Origin: Rhodoferax aquaticus
GTDB lineage: Bacteria; Pseudomonadota; Gammaproteobacteria; Burkholderiales; Burkholderiaceae_C
Assembly (NCBI RefSeq): GCF_006974105.1
Contig: NZ_CP036282.1
Location: forward strand, 4,464,001-4,528,000
Direction of reading: 5' to 3'
DNA: 64,000 bases
Shown here: in pieces, positions 29,286 through 38,340 of the stretch
Layout of the letters: each line of letters begins with the position of its first letter
Position numbering within the stretch: the first letter of the stretch is position 1
Position numbers and translations under genes: made by a program
The notes under the pieces: model-generated
Told to the model about the DNA's origin: nothing
Seen by the model: only the letters and a program-made list of their open reading frames with translations
Database searches by the model: none

Positions 29286-29990
29286 TTATTCAACTCCGTA
29301 CCGTTCGCGGTAGGCCGACACCCTTTGGTGGTCTGCCGCGTCAGCCGCACCACCGCGGCGCGCCAAATAGTGCATCAAATCACTCAACTTCGCAATGGCG
29401 CACACGTGTAACCCTAAGTAACTTCTTACGTATTGCACGGCGCTGTAGTCCACGTCTTGGCCGTTCTCAGTGGCCTTTTCTTGGCGATCGAGTGCGATGC
29501 ACACCGCATGCGGTGTGGCGCCTGCCGCTTTGATGATCGCAATGGACTCACGTGCCGCGGTACCTGCGGACATCACGTCGTCCACAATGAGCACCCGCCC
29601 TTGCAGCGGCGCACCCACTAAGCTTCCGCCTTCGCCGTGGTCTTTGGCCTCTTTGCGGTTGTAGGCGTAAGGCACGTTGCGGCCACGGCGCGCTAACTCC
29701 ACCACCAGCGCAGCCCCCAGCGGAATACCCTTGTACGCAGGGCCAAACACCATGTCGAATTCGATACCGCTGTCCAAAATACGCTGCGCATAGAACTCGG
29801 CCAATCGGCCCAGTTTGGCGCCATCGTCGAACAGGCCCGCGTTAAAGAAGTAGGGGCTCAGGCGGCCCGCTTTGGTTTTGAACTCCCCAAACCGCAGTAC
29901 GCCACAATCTAGGGCAAACTGAACAAAGTCTTCGGCCAAAGCGTCATGCGTTGGCGCTTGTTCATGGGATGTTGCAATACTTTCTGACAT
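29286..29990 (-). CDS. pyrE: Orotate phosphoribosyltransferase
   Basis: A 234-residue PyrE that makes orotidine 5'-phosphate from orotate and PRPP in pyrimidine synthesis. It has LRFGEFKTKAGRLSPYFFNAG, FGPAYKGIPLGA, AYNRKEAKDHGEGG (the flexible catalytic loop) and the PRPP-binding VLIVDDVMSAGTAARES. The ATG at 29990 is chosen by family length; an upstream frame is open. Its start codon sits on the same CATG as the start of the divergent exonuclease gene. Confidence 0.97.
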   Translation of the reverse strand: MSESIATSHEQAPTHDALAEDFVQFALDCGVLRFGEFKTKAGRLSPYFFNAGLFDDGAKLGRLAEFYAQRILDSGIEFDMVFGPAYKGIPLGAALVVELARRGRNVPYAYNRKEAKDHGEGGSLVGAPLQGRVLIVDDVMSAGTAARESIAIIKAAGATPHAVCIALDRQEKATENGQDVDYSAVQYVRSYLGLHVCAIAKLSDLMHYLARRGGAADAADHQRVSAYRERYGVE

Positions 29991-30792
29991 GGGGAATTCC
30001 TTGTTTAAACTGACCAGCCTGAACCTTAACGGCATACGTTCTGCCACCACCAAAGGCCTAGAGGCCTGGCTTGCTGCGGCCCAGCCTGATTGTATTTGTG
30101 TGCAAGAAGTCAAGGCCCAAGCGCCTGACGTAGAGGGTCGCTTTGAACACCTCTCGGGCCTCAAAGGCCACTTCCATTTTGCGGAGAAGAAAGGCTACTC
30201 GGGCGTTGGCGTCTATACCCGGCACACCCCCAGCGACGTGATCATTGGCTATGGATCCTCCGAATTCGACAGTGAAGGGCGCTACGTGGAAGCCCGATTT
30301 GACACGCCGTCACGCAAGTTCTCCATCATCAGCGCCTACTTTCCCAGTGGCTCCTCGGGCGAAGAGCGGCAACAGGCCAAGTTTCGGTTCTTGGACGAGT
30401 TCTACCCCCATCTGCAAGGGCTCAAAGGCCAACGCGAGTTCATCTTGTGCGGTGACATCAACATCGCGCACCAAGAAATCGACCTCAAAAACTTCAAAGG
30501 CAATAAAAAGAACTCGGGCTTCTTGCCCGAAGAACGCGCTTGGATGACCCGGCTCACCACCGAGGGCGGCATTGTGGATGTCTACCGCCAGCTAGAACCC
30601 ACTGCAACGGATGATTGCTACACATGGTGGAGCAACCGGGGCCAAGCCTATGCCAAGAACGTGGGCTGGCGTTTGGACTACCACCTGGCCAGCCCCACGA
30701 TCGCTGCCACAGCACGCAGCCACGGTATTCACAAAGCGGACAAGTTCTCAGACCACGCGCCGCTCACCATCCATTACGACTTCACGCTGTAA
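29989..30792 (+). CDS. Exodeoxyribonuclease III (Xth-type AP endonuclease)
   Basis: A 267-residue EEP-fold nuclease of the exonuclease III family, which repairs abasic sites. It has TSLNLNGIRS (Asn), CVQEVKAQ (metal Glu), CGDINIAHQEIDLKN (Asp and Asn), WWSNRGQAYAKNVGWRLDY and SDHAPLTIHYD (Asp-His). The ATG at 29989 shares bases with the pyrE start on the other strand. A TTG at 30001, with GGGG before it, is an alternative start and would avoid that overlap. Confidence 0.93.
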   Translation: MGNSLFKLTSLNLNGIRSATTKGLEAWLAAAQPDCICVQEVKAQAPDVEGRFEHLSGLKGHFHFAEKKGYSGVGVYTRHTPSDVIIGYGSSEFDSEGRYVEARFDTPSRKFSIISAYFPSGSSGEERQQAKFRFLDEFYPHLQGLKGQREFILCGDINIAHQEIDLKNFKGNKKNSGFLPEERAWMTRLTTEGGIVDVYRQLEPTATDDCYTWWSNRGQAYAKNVGWRLDYHLASPTIAATARSHGIHKADKFSDHAPLTIHYDFTL

Positions 30793-30816
30793 GCGCTGCC
30801 TACGCCACCCCTTTGC

Positions 30817-31845
30817 TTAGGCACTGGGGGTCTGGCGCATCGCTTTGGGCGACACCCCAAACCAACGCCGCACCGTGCGGCTGAAGTTGGAGGTATCCAC
30901 ATAGCCCAGTTGGGCGGCAATCTCTTCGACGGTGTGGGTGCTGTGCTGCAGCAAGGCCAGGGCGCGGACTTTGCGGTGGGTGTCCAGCAGCTGTTGAAAC
31001 GAGGTGCCCTCATGTTGCAACTGGCGCATGAGCGTGCGGGAGGACACGCCGCACTGCGCTGCCACTTCCGTGAGCTGCGGATAGCGGCCCGTGGCTGCAT
31101 CTTCCAACACACGATTGACCTGCTCACGATAGCTGCGCTGGGCGATCGGACGCAAGGCGAGTTCGCACTCATGGCAGGCATTGGCATGGGCATGGGCGTC
31201 TGCCCCTATGCAAGGCAGGGCCAATGTGCGCGCACTAAAGCAAAACCGTAGGCTGGGTTGGTCAAACAAGAGTTCTAGCGGTTGCACCCGCAGGTACTGG
31301 GAAGCCCAAGGCGGCTTCGGCACCGGGAGCTCTAAGCGCACCCCGCAAGGCCACTGGCCCAACGCGCTTTCAATGACCCTCATGAATGCGGCAATGACGG
31401 TGTCCATGACAAAGGTGCGCGCATCGCCCCAATCCAGCCGCGCAGTGGCCTGCAAAACACCCCCCTGTGCAGTGGCTTGGTAGGTCCACGCAAACGAGTC
31501 ATCGCGCACCGCGCCGAAGCGCGCCAAGGCGGCCAAGGCATGGTGTAAATCGGGCGCTGTCACTGCGGCGTAGCCCAAAGGACCATGGGCTGACACCGGG
31601 GCTTGCCAGCCCAAATCCAGCCCCAGCCAAGGCTTGCCCGTCGCGGCCATGGCTGCACGCACCAATGGAATCACGGTATCGCGGGGCAAGCCAGCGCCAT
31701 CGCGCTGCAGCGTGTCCCATGCCAGTTGGGCACTGGCTAACACACGGTCGCTGTCCACCTCGGCCTTCTGCAAGAGCATGCGCAAGAGCCGTGCGTAAAC
31801 GGGGTGCACCACGGCGAGAGACTGCATGGGGGGGGTTGCTGGCAT
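30817..31845 (-). CDS. AraC-family transcriptional regulator, divergent from alkB
   Basis: About 342 residues. The N-terminal ~190 residues resemble the arabinose-binding-like domain of OruR/ArgR-type AraC regulators (GLDLGWQAPVSAHGPLGYAAVTAPDLHHAL). The C-terminal ~100 residues are the double HTH: LTEVAAQCGVSSRTLMRQLQ and VEEIAAQLGYVDTSNFSRTV, followed by RRWFGVSPKAMRQ. It is divergent from alkB across a 184-bp region with two 10-bp direct repeats 21 bp apart. It likely senses an alkane- or fatty-acid-related effector and controls alkB. Start at 31845 or 31827. Confidence 0.88.
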   Translation of the reverse strand: MPATPPMQSLAVVHPVYARLLRMLLQKAEVDSDRVLASAQLAWDTLQRDGAGLPRDTVIPLVRAAMAATGKPWLGLDLGWQAPVSAHGPLGYAAVTAPDLHHALAALARFGAVRDDSFAWTYQATAQGGVLQATARLDWGDARTFVMDTVIAAFMRVIESALGQWPCGVRLELPVPKPPWASQYLRVQPLELLFDQPSLRFCFSARTLALPCIGADAHAHANACHECELALRPIAQRSYREQVNRVLEDAATGRYPQLTEVAAQCGVSSRTLMRQLQHEGTSFQQLLDTHRKVRALALLQHSTHTVEEIAAQLGYVDTSNFSRTVRRWFGVSPKAMRQTPSA

Positions 31846-31888
31846 GGGTGTTGTGGGTAAGAAAACCTGCTTGGTGTTTTCCCTTAAA

Positions 31889-31905
31889 CCGTGTCGCAAA
31901 CACGG
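31889..31905. promoter_or_regulatory. Inverted repeat in the araC-alkB region
   Basis: CCGTGT-cgcaa-ACACGG, a perfect 6-bp inverted repeat, directly beside the two direct repeats at 31906-31936. It may be part of an operator. Confidence 0.4.
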
Positions 31906-31936
31906 TGTTTGGCAGTTTATGACGACTGTTTGGCAG
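31906..31936 (+). promoter_or_regulatory. Putative AraC-type operator upstream of alkB
   Basis: TGTTTGGCAG occurs at 31906-31915 and again at 31927-31936, a 21-bp period that places both on the same DNA face. AraC-family proteins bind such direct repeats. Confidence 0.55.
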
Positions 31937-32029
31937 CGCCATCGGTGGTTACCCCGGTCTTTAGCCACCACACTGGCCCCATGCCCTGCGCAGTGCTTGC
32001 TGCAGGGCGCATTACAAGGAGACCCGCCC

Positions 32030-33238
32030 ATGTCGAGCACGTTTGCCACCAGCCCTTCCCAGGAGCCCCCCACCACGCCCTACACAGACAAAAAACGCTT
32101 TGCCTGGATTTTGTCGCTGCTGGTGCCTTTGTCCATCGCCGCCGGCCCGGTCATCTGGCTATGGCACCCGCAGACATGGGTGTTGTGGCTGCCGGTGTTC
32201 TTTACCTATTGCATTGCCCCTTGCTTGGACTGGTTGCTTGGCACGGACACCAGCAATCCGCCCGAATCAGCCGTTCCTGCCTTAGAGGCAGATCCGTACT
32301 ACCGGCGGGTGACGTTCGCACTGGTTCCCTTGCTGTGGGCGGCGTTTATCTATGCCGCGTGGTTTAGCCAGACGGCAGACCTCACCTGGGCGGGCCAACT
32401 CGGCCTGATCATTGCCACGGGCGGCGTGGGTGGTTTTTGCATCAACCTAGGGCACGAAATTGGCCACAAGCGAGCCCCTCTGGAGCGCTGGCTCGCCAAG
32501 TTGATCTTGGCGCCTAGCTTTTATGGGCATTTCACGGTGGAGCACAACCGGGGCCATCACCGCGATGTCGCGACGCCCGAAGACCCCGCATCGTCACGCA
32601 TGGGCGAAACCATTTGGCGCTTTGTTTGGCGTGAGATGCCAGGAGCCTTCAAGCGCGCTTGGGCCCTGGAGCGAGAACGCATGCGGGTGGATGGCCAAGC
32701 CTTGTGGTCGCTGCGTAACGAAATCTTGCAACCCGCATTGATTACGGTGGCACTGTGGAGTGCGCTGTGCGTGTGGCTAGGGCCCCAAGTGCTCTTGTTT
32801 TTGATACCCGCAGCCCTCTGGTCCAACTTTCAGCTCACGTCTGCCAATTACATTGAACACTATGGCTTGCTGCGTCTGCGTGACGCCAACGGTCGGCTGG
32901 AGACCTGCAAGCCTCAACACTCTTGGAATAGCAACCACGTGTTTTCCAACTGGGCCACGTTCCATTTGCAACGCCATTCTGACCACCATGCGCATCCGCT
33001 GCGGCGCTTTCAATCCCTGCGCCACTTTGCACAAGCACCCCAGCTGCCCAACGGCTACTTTGGCATGTTCCCCGTGGCCTACATTCCGCCGCTCTGGTTT
33101 GCCGTGATGGACAAGCGTTTGCTGGCTGCGGTGAACCATGACCCAGAGCGCATCAACTTTGACCCGCGCAAAAGGGAGACATTGATCGCCAAGTACCAGC
33201 TCAAGCCAGTCATGGCAGCGACGGCTTCAACCCGTTGA
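32030..33238 (+). CDS. alkB: Alkane 1-monooxygenase (AlkB-type, non-haem di-iron)
   Basis: A 402-residue integral membrane hydroxylase that converts medium-chain n-alkanes to 1-alkanols using rubredoxin as electron donor. All histidine boxes are present: HEIGHK (142-147), EHNRGHHRDVATPEDPA (171-187) and LQRHSDHH (313-320), plus NYIEHYG (273-279). About six hydrophobic segments precede or separate them. The ATG at 32030 has an AAGGAG site. No rubredoxin or rubredoxin reductase gene is nearby, so these must come from elsewhere. Confidence 0.95.
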   Translation: MSSTFATSPSQEPPTTPYTDKKRFAWILSLLVPLSIAAGPVIWLWHPQTWVLWLPVFFTYCIAPCLDWLLGTDTSNPPESAVPALEADPYYRRVTFALVPLLWAAFIYAAWFSQTADLTWAGQLGLIIATGGVGGFCINLGHEIGHKRAPLERWLAKLILAPSFYGHFTVEHNRGHHRDVATPEDPASSRMGETIWRFVWREMPGAFKRAWALERERMRVDGQALWSLRNEILQPALITVALWSALCVWLGPQVLLFLIPAALWSNFQLTSANYIEHYGLLRLRDANGRLETCKPQHSWNSNHVFSNWATFHLQRHSDHHAHPLRRFQSLRHFAQAPQLPNGYFGMFPVAYIPPLWFAVMDKRLLAAVNHDPERINFDPRKRETLIAKYQLKPVMAATASTR

Positions 33239-33248
33239 CTGGCTGCGG

Positions 33249-34106
33249 TTACCCTTTTTTGGCGCGCTCGTACAAAGGCAAGACCTTGGGCAGGTTGGCC
33301 TCTATTTCAGCAATCCGGGTGGAGCCGGATGGGTGCGTAGACAGCCATTGAGGCGGTGCATTTTTATTGGCGGCGCTCATCTTCTTCCACAGGCTGACAC
33401 CTGCTCGGGGGTCAAACCCCGCGCGGGCCGCAAGCTCCATACCCACCAGGTCAGCCTCTGATTCGTCACTGCGGCTGAACTCCAAGGTCAGCAAATTTGC
33501 GCCCCCGCTGGCCACCGTGTCGGTAATGCGGTGATCAATCCCAAAGTAACTCGATATCAACGCTCCACCGATACGGGCCACGCTGTGCGTCACGGCAGTC
33601 TTACCCATGCGTTCGCGGGCATGCTCGCGCAAGGCGTGTGCGATCTCATGCCCCATGACCATGGCCACCTCGTCGTCACTGAGCTTCAGGGTTTGCAAGA
33701 TGCCGCTGTAGAACGCGATTTTTCCGCCAGGCATGCAAAACGCATTGATTTGCGGAGAGCCAATTAAGTTGACCTCCCATCGCCATTCTTTCGCCCGTGG
33801 GTTCCACTCCGAAGTGAAAGGGATGATGCGTTGCGCAATGCCGCGCAAGCGCTTGAGTTGCAAACTCTGGTCTGACGCCAAGGCTTTGCTTTGCGCGGCC
33901 GTGCGCAGCATCTGCTGGTACTGCTGCGCTGCCGACTCTTCCAACTGCTCAGCCGACACCAGCTTAGTGAAGGCAGAGTTGTTGCCTACATCGACCCCGT
34001 CGCGGGCTGACAGCGTCAGCGGTAAGACCAAACACACGACAAGACTTGCCCGGCGCAGCTGCGCAAGAGCTCTGCGGGGCTGGGTGCTAATGGCTGGATG
34101 GGGCAT
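33249..34106 (-). CDS. M48-family zinc metallopeptidase, exported
   Basis: A 285-residue protein with a signal peptide (LRRASLVVCLVLPLTLSARD) and the M48 catalytic motif GHEIAHALREHARERMG (HExxH). After it comes SRSDESEADLVGMELAARAGFDP with the third zinc ligand Glu, and LSTHPSGSTRIAEIEANLP. It resembles BepA/LoiP-like periplasmic proteases that act in outer-membrane protein quality control. The ATG at 34106 is chosen for the signal peptide. Convergent with alkB by 10 bp. Confidence 0.92.
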   Translation of the reverse strand: MPHPAISTQPRRALAQLRRASLVVCLVLPLTLSARDGVDVGNNSAFTKLVSAEQLEESAAQQYQQMLRTAAQSKALASDQSLQLKRLRGIAQRIIPFTSEWNPRAKEWRWEVNLIGSPQINAFCMPGGKIAFYSGILQTLKLSDDEVAMVMGHEIAHALREHARERMGKTAVTHSVARIGGALISSYFGIDHRITDTVASGGANLLTLEFSRSDESEADLVGMELAARAGFDPRAGVSLWKKMSAANKNAPPQWLSTHPSGSTRIAEIEANLPKVLPLYERAKKG

Positions 34107-34282
34107 GGCTTTCGGCTTTCTAAGGGATATGAGGCGACTTGGGACCAAAGCAATAGGTACTATTCTTGCGTCTATCTCTCTGCGTGGAAGCATAAGCCAA
34201 ACGGTGGTGCGAGCAGCCACGCAAGCACCCCTCGGTGTATCTACCCACGCATCTGTTCACACGACCCCATTACCATTGCGGC

Positions 34283-35875
34283 ATGACACAAGCGCTCTCT
34301 CCTTCTCCCGCCGCCCCTCCCAAGCTCAGCTGGGCCCAATCCATAGCCGTCTACCTCAAACCGGGGCCTTTGCGCATGCTCGCGCTGGGCTTTGCGGCGG
34401 GTTTGCCCCTGTGGTTGGTTTATGGGGGCCTGGGCACATGGTTGGCACAAGCGGGCGTGAACAAGGCCACCATTGGTCAGCTGAGCTTGGTCACGCTGGC
34501 CTACACCTTGAAATGGTTGTGGGCCCCCTTGGTGGACCGATTGCCCATTCCTAGGCTGACGCGCTGGCTGGGGCAACGCCGCAGTTGGTTGATTCTGGCC
34601 CAAATCTTGATCATGCTGGGGCTCACCGGCATGGGCAGCACCGAGCCACTCACACTGCTGACGCCCATGGTCTGGTGCGCGCTGCTGGTGGCCTTCAGTT
34701 CAGCCACCCAAGACCTGGCGCTCGACGCGTTTCGCATCGAATCCGCAGACGAGACCGAACAAGCGGCCCTGGCCGCCACCTATCTGATGGGCTACCGACT
34801 GGCAGCCATTTGGTCAGGTGCCTTCTTGCTCAGCATCGTGGGCATGATGGGCTCACCCGATAAAGCCAACTATTTGGCCTCCGCCTGGCAGTATGGCTTT
34901 TACGCCATGGCAGCCAGCATGTTGGTCGGCATTGTGGCCGTGGCATTCTCCAAAGAACCTGTGCCGCGCGACTTGGTGGCCCAGTCCAACGAGGTCGCCC
35001 AAGTCAGTGCTCAGTTCGCCTCTCAAGGCCTCGCCTTCTCGGTCCCCTTAGGCCTCACGGTGCTGGGTATCTTCACCCTGCTCTTCTCCTTGGTGCTAGG
35101 TGCCCTGTCTGCCCTCTCCAGCACCTATGTGTGGTTGGGCGCGGGCTTGGCCATTGTCGGCTGCGTGTGCTTGGACCGCAGCATAGGGACTCAGCACCTG
35201 ATACGCCTTCCACTGCCCAAGGCGCTCGTAGCCCCCATTGCTTGGCTCAACGTGCTGGGTTACACCCCGCTTGCCGACTTTTTGCGCCGCTATGGCCGCC
35301 ATGGCATGTTGATCCTTGCATTGATCGGCACCTACCGCATCAGCGACGTCGTCTTAGGCGTCATGGCGAACCCCTTTTACGTAGAGCTCAAGTTCACCAA
35401 CCTGGAACTGGCCGGTGTGACCAAGGTCTATGGCGTGATCATGACGCTGGTGGGCGCCTTTATTGCCGGGGCCATTGCCCCCCGCGTGGGCGTGATGCGG
35501 GTCATGATGCTGGGCGCGGTATTCAGTGCATTGACCAACTTTTTGTTCGTGTGGCTGGGCCACCAAGGCCATGACCTCACAGCGCTGACTGTGGTCATCT
35601 CTGCTGACAACCTGGCAGGCGGCATTGCCACAGCCGCTTTCATTGCCTACTTGTCGGCGCTGACCAACATCAAATACACCGTGACCCAGTACGCCCTGCT
35701 CAGCTCGGTGATGGTCTTCGTGCCCAAACTGCTGGGCGGCTACTCCGGCGTTTTTGTAGAAACGTATGGGTTTGACACCTTCTTCACGGGCACCGCGCTG
35801 CTGGGTATTCCTGTATTGGCGCTGGTGTGGCTGGCGTCCAAGGCCAAACTGCACACAGATATCAAGAAGCCATAA
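34283..35875 (+). CDS. AmpG-like muropeptide MFS transporter
   Basis: A 530-residue MFS protein with 12-14 hydrophobic segments. The AmpG pattern is clear: LALGFAAGLPLWLVYGGLGTWLAQAG, KWLWAPLVDRLPIP, GQRRSWLILAQ, SATQDLALDAFRIE and NLAGGIATAAFIAYLSALTN. AmpG imports GlcNAc-anhydroMurNAc peptides for cell-wall recycling. It is longer than E. coli AmpG (491 aa) through loops. The ATG at 34283 gives the normal start. Confidence 0.9.
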   Translation: MTQALSPSPAAPPKLSWAQSIAVYLKPGPLRMLALGFAAGLPLWLVYGGLGTWLAQAGVNKATIGQLSLVTLAYTLKWLWAPLVDRLPIPRLTRWLGQRRSWLILAQILIMLGLTGMGSTEPLTLLTPMVWCALLVAFSSATQDLALDAFRIESADETEQAALAATYLMGYRLAAIWSGAFLLSIVGMMGSPDKANYLASAWQYGFYAMAASMLVGIVAVAFSKEPVPRDLVAQSNEVAQVSAQFASQGLAFSVPLGLTVLGIFTLLFSLVLGALSALSSTYVWLGAGLAIVGCVCLDRSIGTQHLIRLPLPKALVAPIAWLNVLGYTPLADFLRRYGRHGMLILALIGTYRISDVVLGVMANPFYVELKFTNLELAGVTKVYGVIMTLVGAFIAGAIAPRVGVMRVMMLGAVFSALTNFLFVWLGHQGHDLTALTVVISADNLAGGIATAAFIAYLSALTNIKYTVTQYALLSSVMVFVPKLLGGYSGVFVETYGFDTFFTGTALLGIPVLALVWLASKAKLHTDIKKP

Positions 35876-35887
35876 ACTGGCTGCAGC

Positions 35888-35930
35888 GCTCACAGATATT
35901 GCGCAAGCAGCTACCAAATAGATAGCACTG
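35888..35930. repeat. Dispersed repeat copy 3
   Basis: GATATTGCGCAAGCAGCTAC core followed by CAAATAGATAGC, in the gap between the ampG-like gene and the response regulator gene. Confidence 0.6.
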
Positions 35931-36002
35931 GTTTACCTAACTTTACAGAGGCTTGACGCAAGAAGTACACACGCGCGCAGGCCTGCGCGCTAGACTTCTG
36001 GC

Positions 36003-36722
36003 ATGCCGCACAACCTCCTGATCATTGAAGACGATGCCCGCTTGGCCCACATGGTGGCCGAGTACTTGGGGCAAAACGGATTCACGGTGCGCCATGCACC
36101 CGATGGCCTCACCGGCCTCGCCCTGCTGAGCAGCACCCCGGCGGATGCCCCTGTGGACCTCATTGTGTTAGACCTGATGCTGCCTGACATCGACGGCTTG
36201 GAAGTCTGCCGTCGCATCCGCACCCTACCCAGCCCAGTGGCCCAAACATCGCTTGTGATGCTCACCGCCAAAGGCGACCCCATGGACCGCATCATTGGGC
36301 TGGAGCTTGGCGCCGATGACTACCTCCCCAAACCCTTTGAGCCCCGCGAGCTGCTCGCGCGCATTCGGGCGGTATTACGGCGCAAGGGGGACACGCCGGC
36401 GGAGCGTGAGTCACAGATACTGAGCTTTGGAACGCTCAGCATCGACCGCGATGCCCGCATCGTCAGCGTCGGTGGCAAGCCCTGCGAGCTCACCTCCTAC
36501 CAATTCGACATCTTGGTCACGCTGGCCGAGCGGGCCGGGCGCGTACTCACGCGCGAACACATCATGGAGGCCGTACGCGGACGGGAACTCGATGCGTTTG
36601 ACCGCTCCATCGACGTGCATATGGGGCGCATCCGTGCCGCCATCGAGGCAGACCCCAAAGACCCACGGCGCATCCTCACGGTGCGGGGCGTGGGCTATGT
36701 GTTCGCACGCCAGCAAGACTAG
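36003..36722 (+). CDS. OmpR-family response regulator
   Basis: A 239-residue regulator with a receiver domain (acidic pocket IEDDAR, phospho-acceptor Asp in IVLDLMLPDIDG, Lys in YLPKPF) and a C-terminal winged helix (LTSYQFDILVTLAERAGRVLTREHI, RSIDVHMGRIRAAIEADPKDPRRI, VRGVGYVF). Closest in style to RstA/CpxR-type regulators. It is followed after 5 bp by its sensor kinase. The signal and targets cannot be told. Confidence 0.93.
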   Translation: MPHNLLIIEDDARLAHMVAEYLGQNGFTVRHAPDGLTGLALLSSTPADAPVDLIVLDLMLPDIDGLEVCRRIRTLPSPVAQTSLVMLTAKGDPMDRIIGLELGADDYLPKPFEPRELLARIRAVLRRKGDTPAERESQILSFGTLSIDRDARIVSVGGKPCELTSYQFDILVTLAERAGRVLTREHIMEAVRGRELDAFDRSIDVHMGRIRAAIEADPKDPRRILTVRGVGYVFARQQD

Positions 36723-36727
36723 CACCC

Positions 36728-38017
36728 GTGTTGCAAAAGCTGTACGTACGCATTTGGCTGGCCGTGGTGTTGGCTGTGGCGGTACTCACGCTCTTAGTAG
36801 GTTGGGCTTGGCGCATGGCTGCAGAACCTCCGTTGCGCCAAGTGGTGGTGCGCAACCCCAACGGCGATGTCATAGGCAGCGGCCAGGCACGCATGATGCG
36901 CCCGCCGGGCGACCGGCCCACCCCCCACAAACGGCATATGCAAGGCGAGCCCATGCGCCCGCCATTCACCACGGAGGCCGAGACGGACGATAACGACGCT
37001 GAGGCGGAAGTCCGGCCAAGCAGCGCGCAAGGCAGTTTTGGCGCGGGCCCCGAGTTCCTAGTGCGTATGCAAGACGGGCAGGTGCTGCACTTGCACCTGC
37101 CTCGACCCAACCCCTCGCCTTGGCGGGCACCTTTTGGCTTTTTGTGGACCCTTGGGCTGGTGGCTGTGGCGGTCGCGCTAGCCACCTACCCCATCGTGCG
37201 CAGACTCACCCGCCGGCTTGAATCGCTGCAGCGGGGTGTGCGCCAATGGGGTGATGGCGACTTAAGTGTGCGGGTAAACGCACAGGGCACGGACGAAGTA
37301 GCAGACCTTGCGCAAGGCTTTAACCATGCCGCGCAGCAGATTGAATCCCTGGTCAAAGCCCGTGACGCCTTGCTGGCCTCCCAAAAGTCTTTGCTAGCCA
37401 ATGCTTCGCATGAACTGCGGTCCCCCTTGGCCCGCATTCGCATGGGGCTAGAGCTCATGGGTGGGGCCAGCAGCGCAAGCCGTGAAGAAATCGCACGCAG
37501 CATCAGTGAGTTAGACCAGCTGATTGAGGAGATATTGCTCGCCAGCCGCTTGGACTCCCAACAGGCCGACATGGGCACGGTGGAGCAGGTGGAGCTTGTG
37601 GGCCTGCTCGCCGAAGAATGTGCACGCAGCCATGCGAGCTTAGACGTAGAACAAGCCACGCTGCTGGTCCCCGGAATCAGCAAGCTCTTACGGCGTGTGG
37701 TGCGCAATTTGTTGGAAAACGCCAACCGCTATGCCTCGGGCGAGGTCACGGCCATCGCGCGGCAAACCGGTGCGGTGGCGATTGTTCAGGTCTGCGACCG
37801 GGGGCCGGGTGTCCCCGACGCCTTGTTGGACCGCATTTTTGAGCCTTTTTACCGCATCCCCGGGGCCTCAGAGCGCGAAGGCGGTGTGGGCTTGGGTTTG
37901 GCCTTGGTCAAATCCATCGTCATACGCCACCAGGGCCAGGTGCGCTGCTTTAACCGCCCGGACGGTGGGCTGTGTATTGAGATCCAACTTCCGATGCAAG
38001 GCGCCGAAAAAGCTTGA
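36728..38017 (+). CDS. Sensor histidine kinase, partner of the preceding regulator
   Basis: A 429-residue kinase. It has an N-terminal membrane segment, a ~100-residue periplasmic region rich in charged and proline residues (KRHMQGEPMRPPF, TEAETDDNDAEAE), a second membrane segment (FGFLWTLGLVAVAVALATYP), HAMP, the DHp box NASHELRSPLARIR with the phosphorylated His, and the ATPase boxes NLLENANRYA, DRGPGVPD and GVGLGLALVK. It starts at GTG 36728 (TTG 36731 also possible). The acidic periplasmic stretch could bind cations. Confidence 0.92.
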   Translation: MLQKLYVRIWLAVVLAVAVLTLLVGWAWRMAAEPPLRQVVVRNPNGDVIGSGQARMMRPPGDRPTPHKRHMQGEPMRPPFTTEAETDDNDAEAEVRPSSAQGSFGAGPEFLVRMQDGQVLHLHLPRPNPSPWRAPFGFLWTLGLVAVAVALATYPIVRRLTRRLESLQRGVRQWGDGDLSVRVNAQGTDEVADLAQGFNHAAQQIESLVKARDALLASQKSLLANASHELRSPLARIRMGLELMGGASSASREEIARSISELDQLIEEILLASRLDSQQADMGTVEQVELVGLLAEECARSHASLDVEQATLLVPGISKLLRRVVRNLLENANRYASGEVTAIARQTGAVAIVQVCDRGPGVPDALLDRIFEPFYRIPGASEREGGVGLGLALVKSIVIRHQGQVRCFNRPDGGLCIEIQLPMQGAEKA

Positions 38018-38324
38018 GCCAAATCAAACTTTTGGGTACGTAGTGGGGCCCCAAAGCCCCGGATTCATAACAATTCAGGAAAATTCACCCGAATGGGGGA
38101 TACCTGCAGTGGCACACACTAGGTACAGTACATCCAACTGCTGTCACAGTTCAAACGGATCGAAGAAACGCCAAGCAATAGGCCACTTCAAATGTTCCAA
38201 CGACGTTCCTTCGGGAACTTTACAAAGCCACCTCACGGTGGCTTTTTTTTGTCCGCAGCACGCTGGAAATTCAATGAATACAAGGAAAAAGTGGGCCTAT
38301 CGCCCATGAATACTGCGCAAGCAG
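38018..38324. other. Intergenic region ending in a terminator, possible small RNA
   Basis: No gene seen. A short hairpin GTTCC-TTCG-GGAAC (about 38205-38218) precedes a strong terminator at 38224-38250, and a dispersed repeat begins at 38301. The terminator lies over 200 bp after the kinase stop, so the region may hold a small RNA; no convincing promoter was found. Confidence 0.4.
38224..38250 (+). terminator. Rho-independent terminator
   Basis: 9-bp stem AAAGCCACC/GGTGGCTTT with loop TCAC and a following T-run of eight. Confidence 0.85.
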
Positions 38325-38340
38325 CTACAAATACCGTAGC
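38301..38340. repeat. Dispersed repeat copy 4
   Basis: GCCCATGAATACTGCGCAAG with CAGCTACAAATA; it supplies the stop codon and last residues of the heptosyltransferase gene. Confidence 0.6.
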
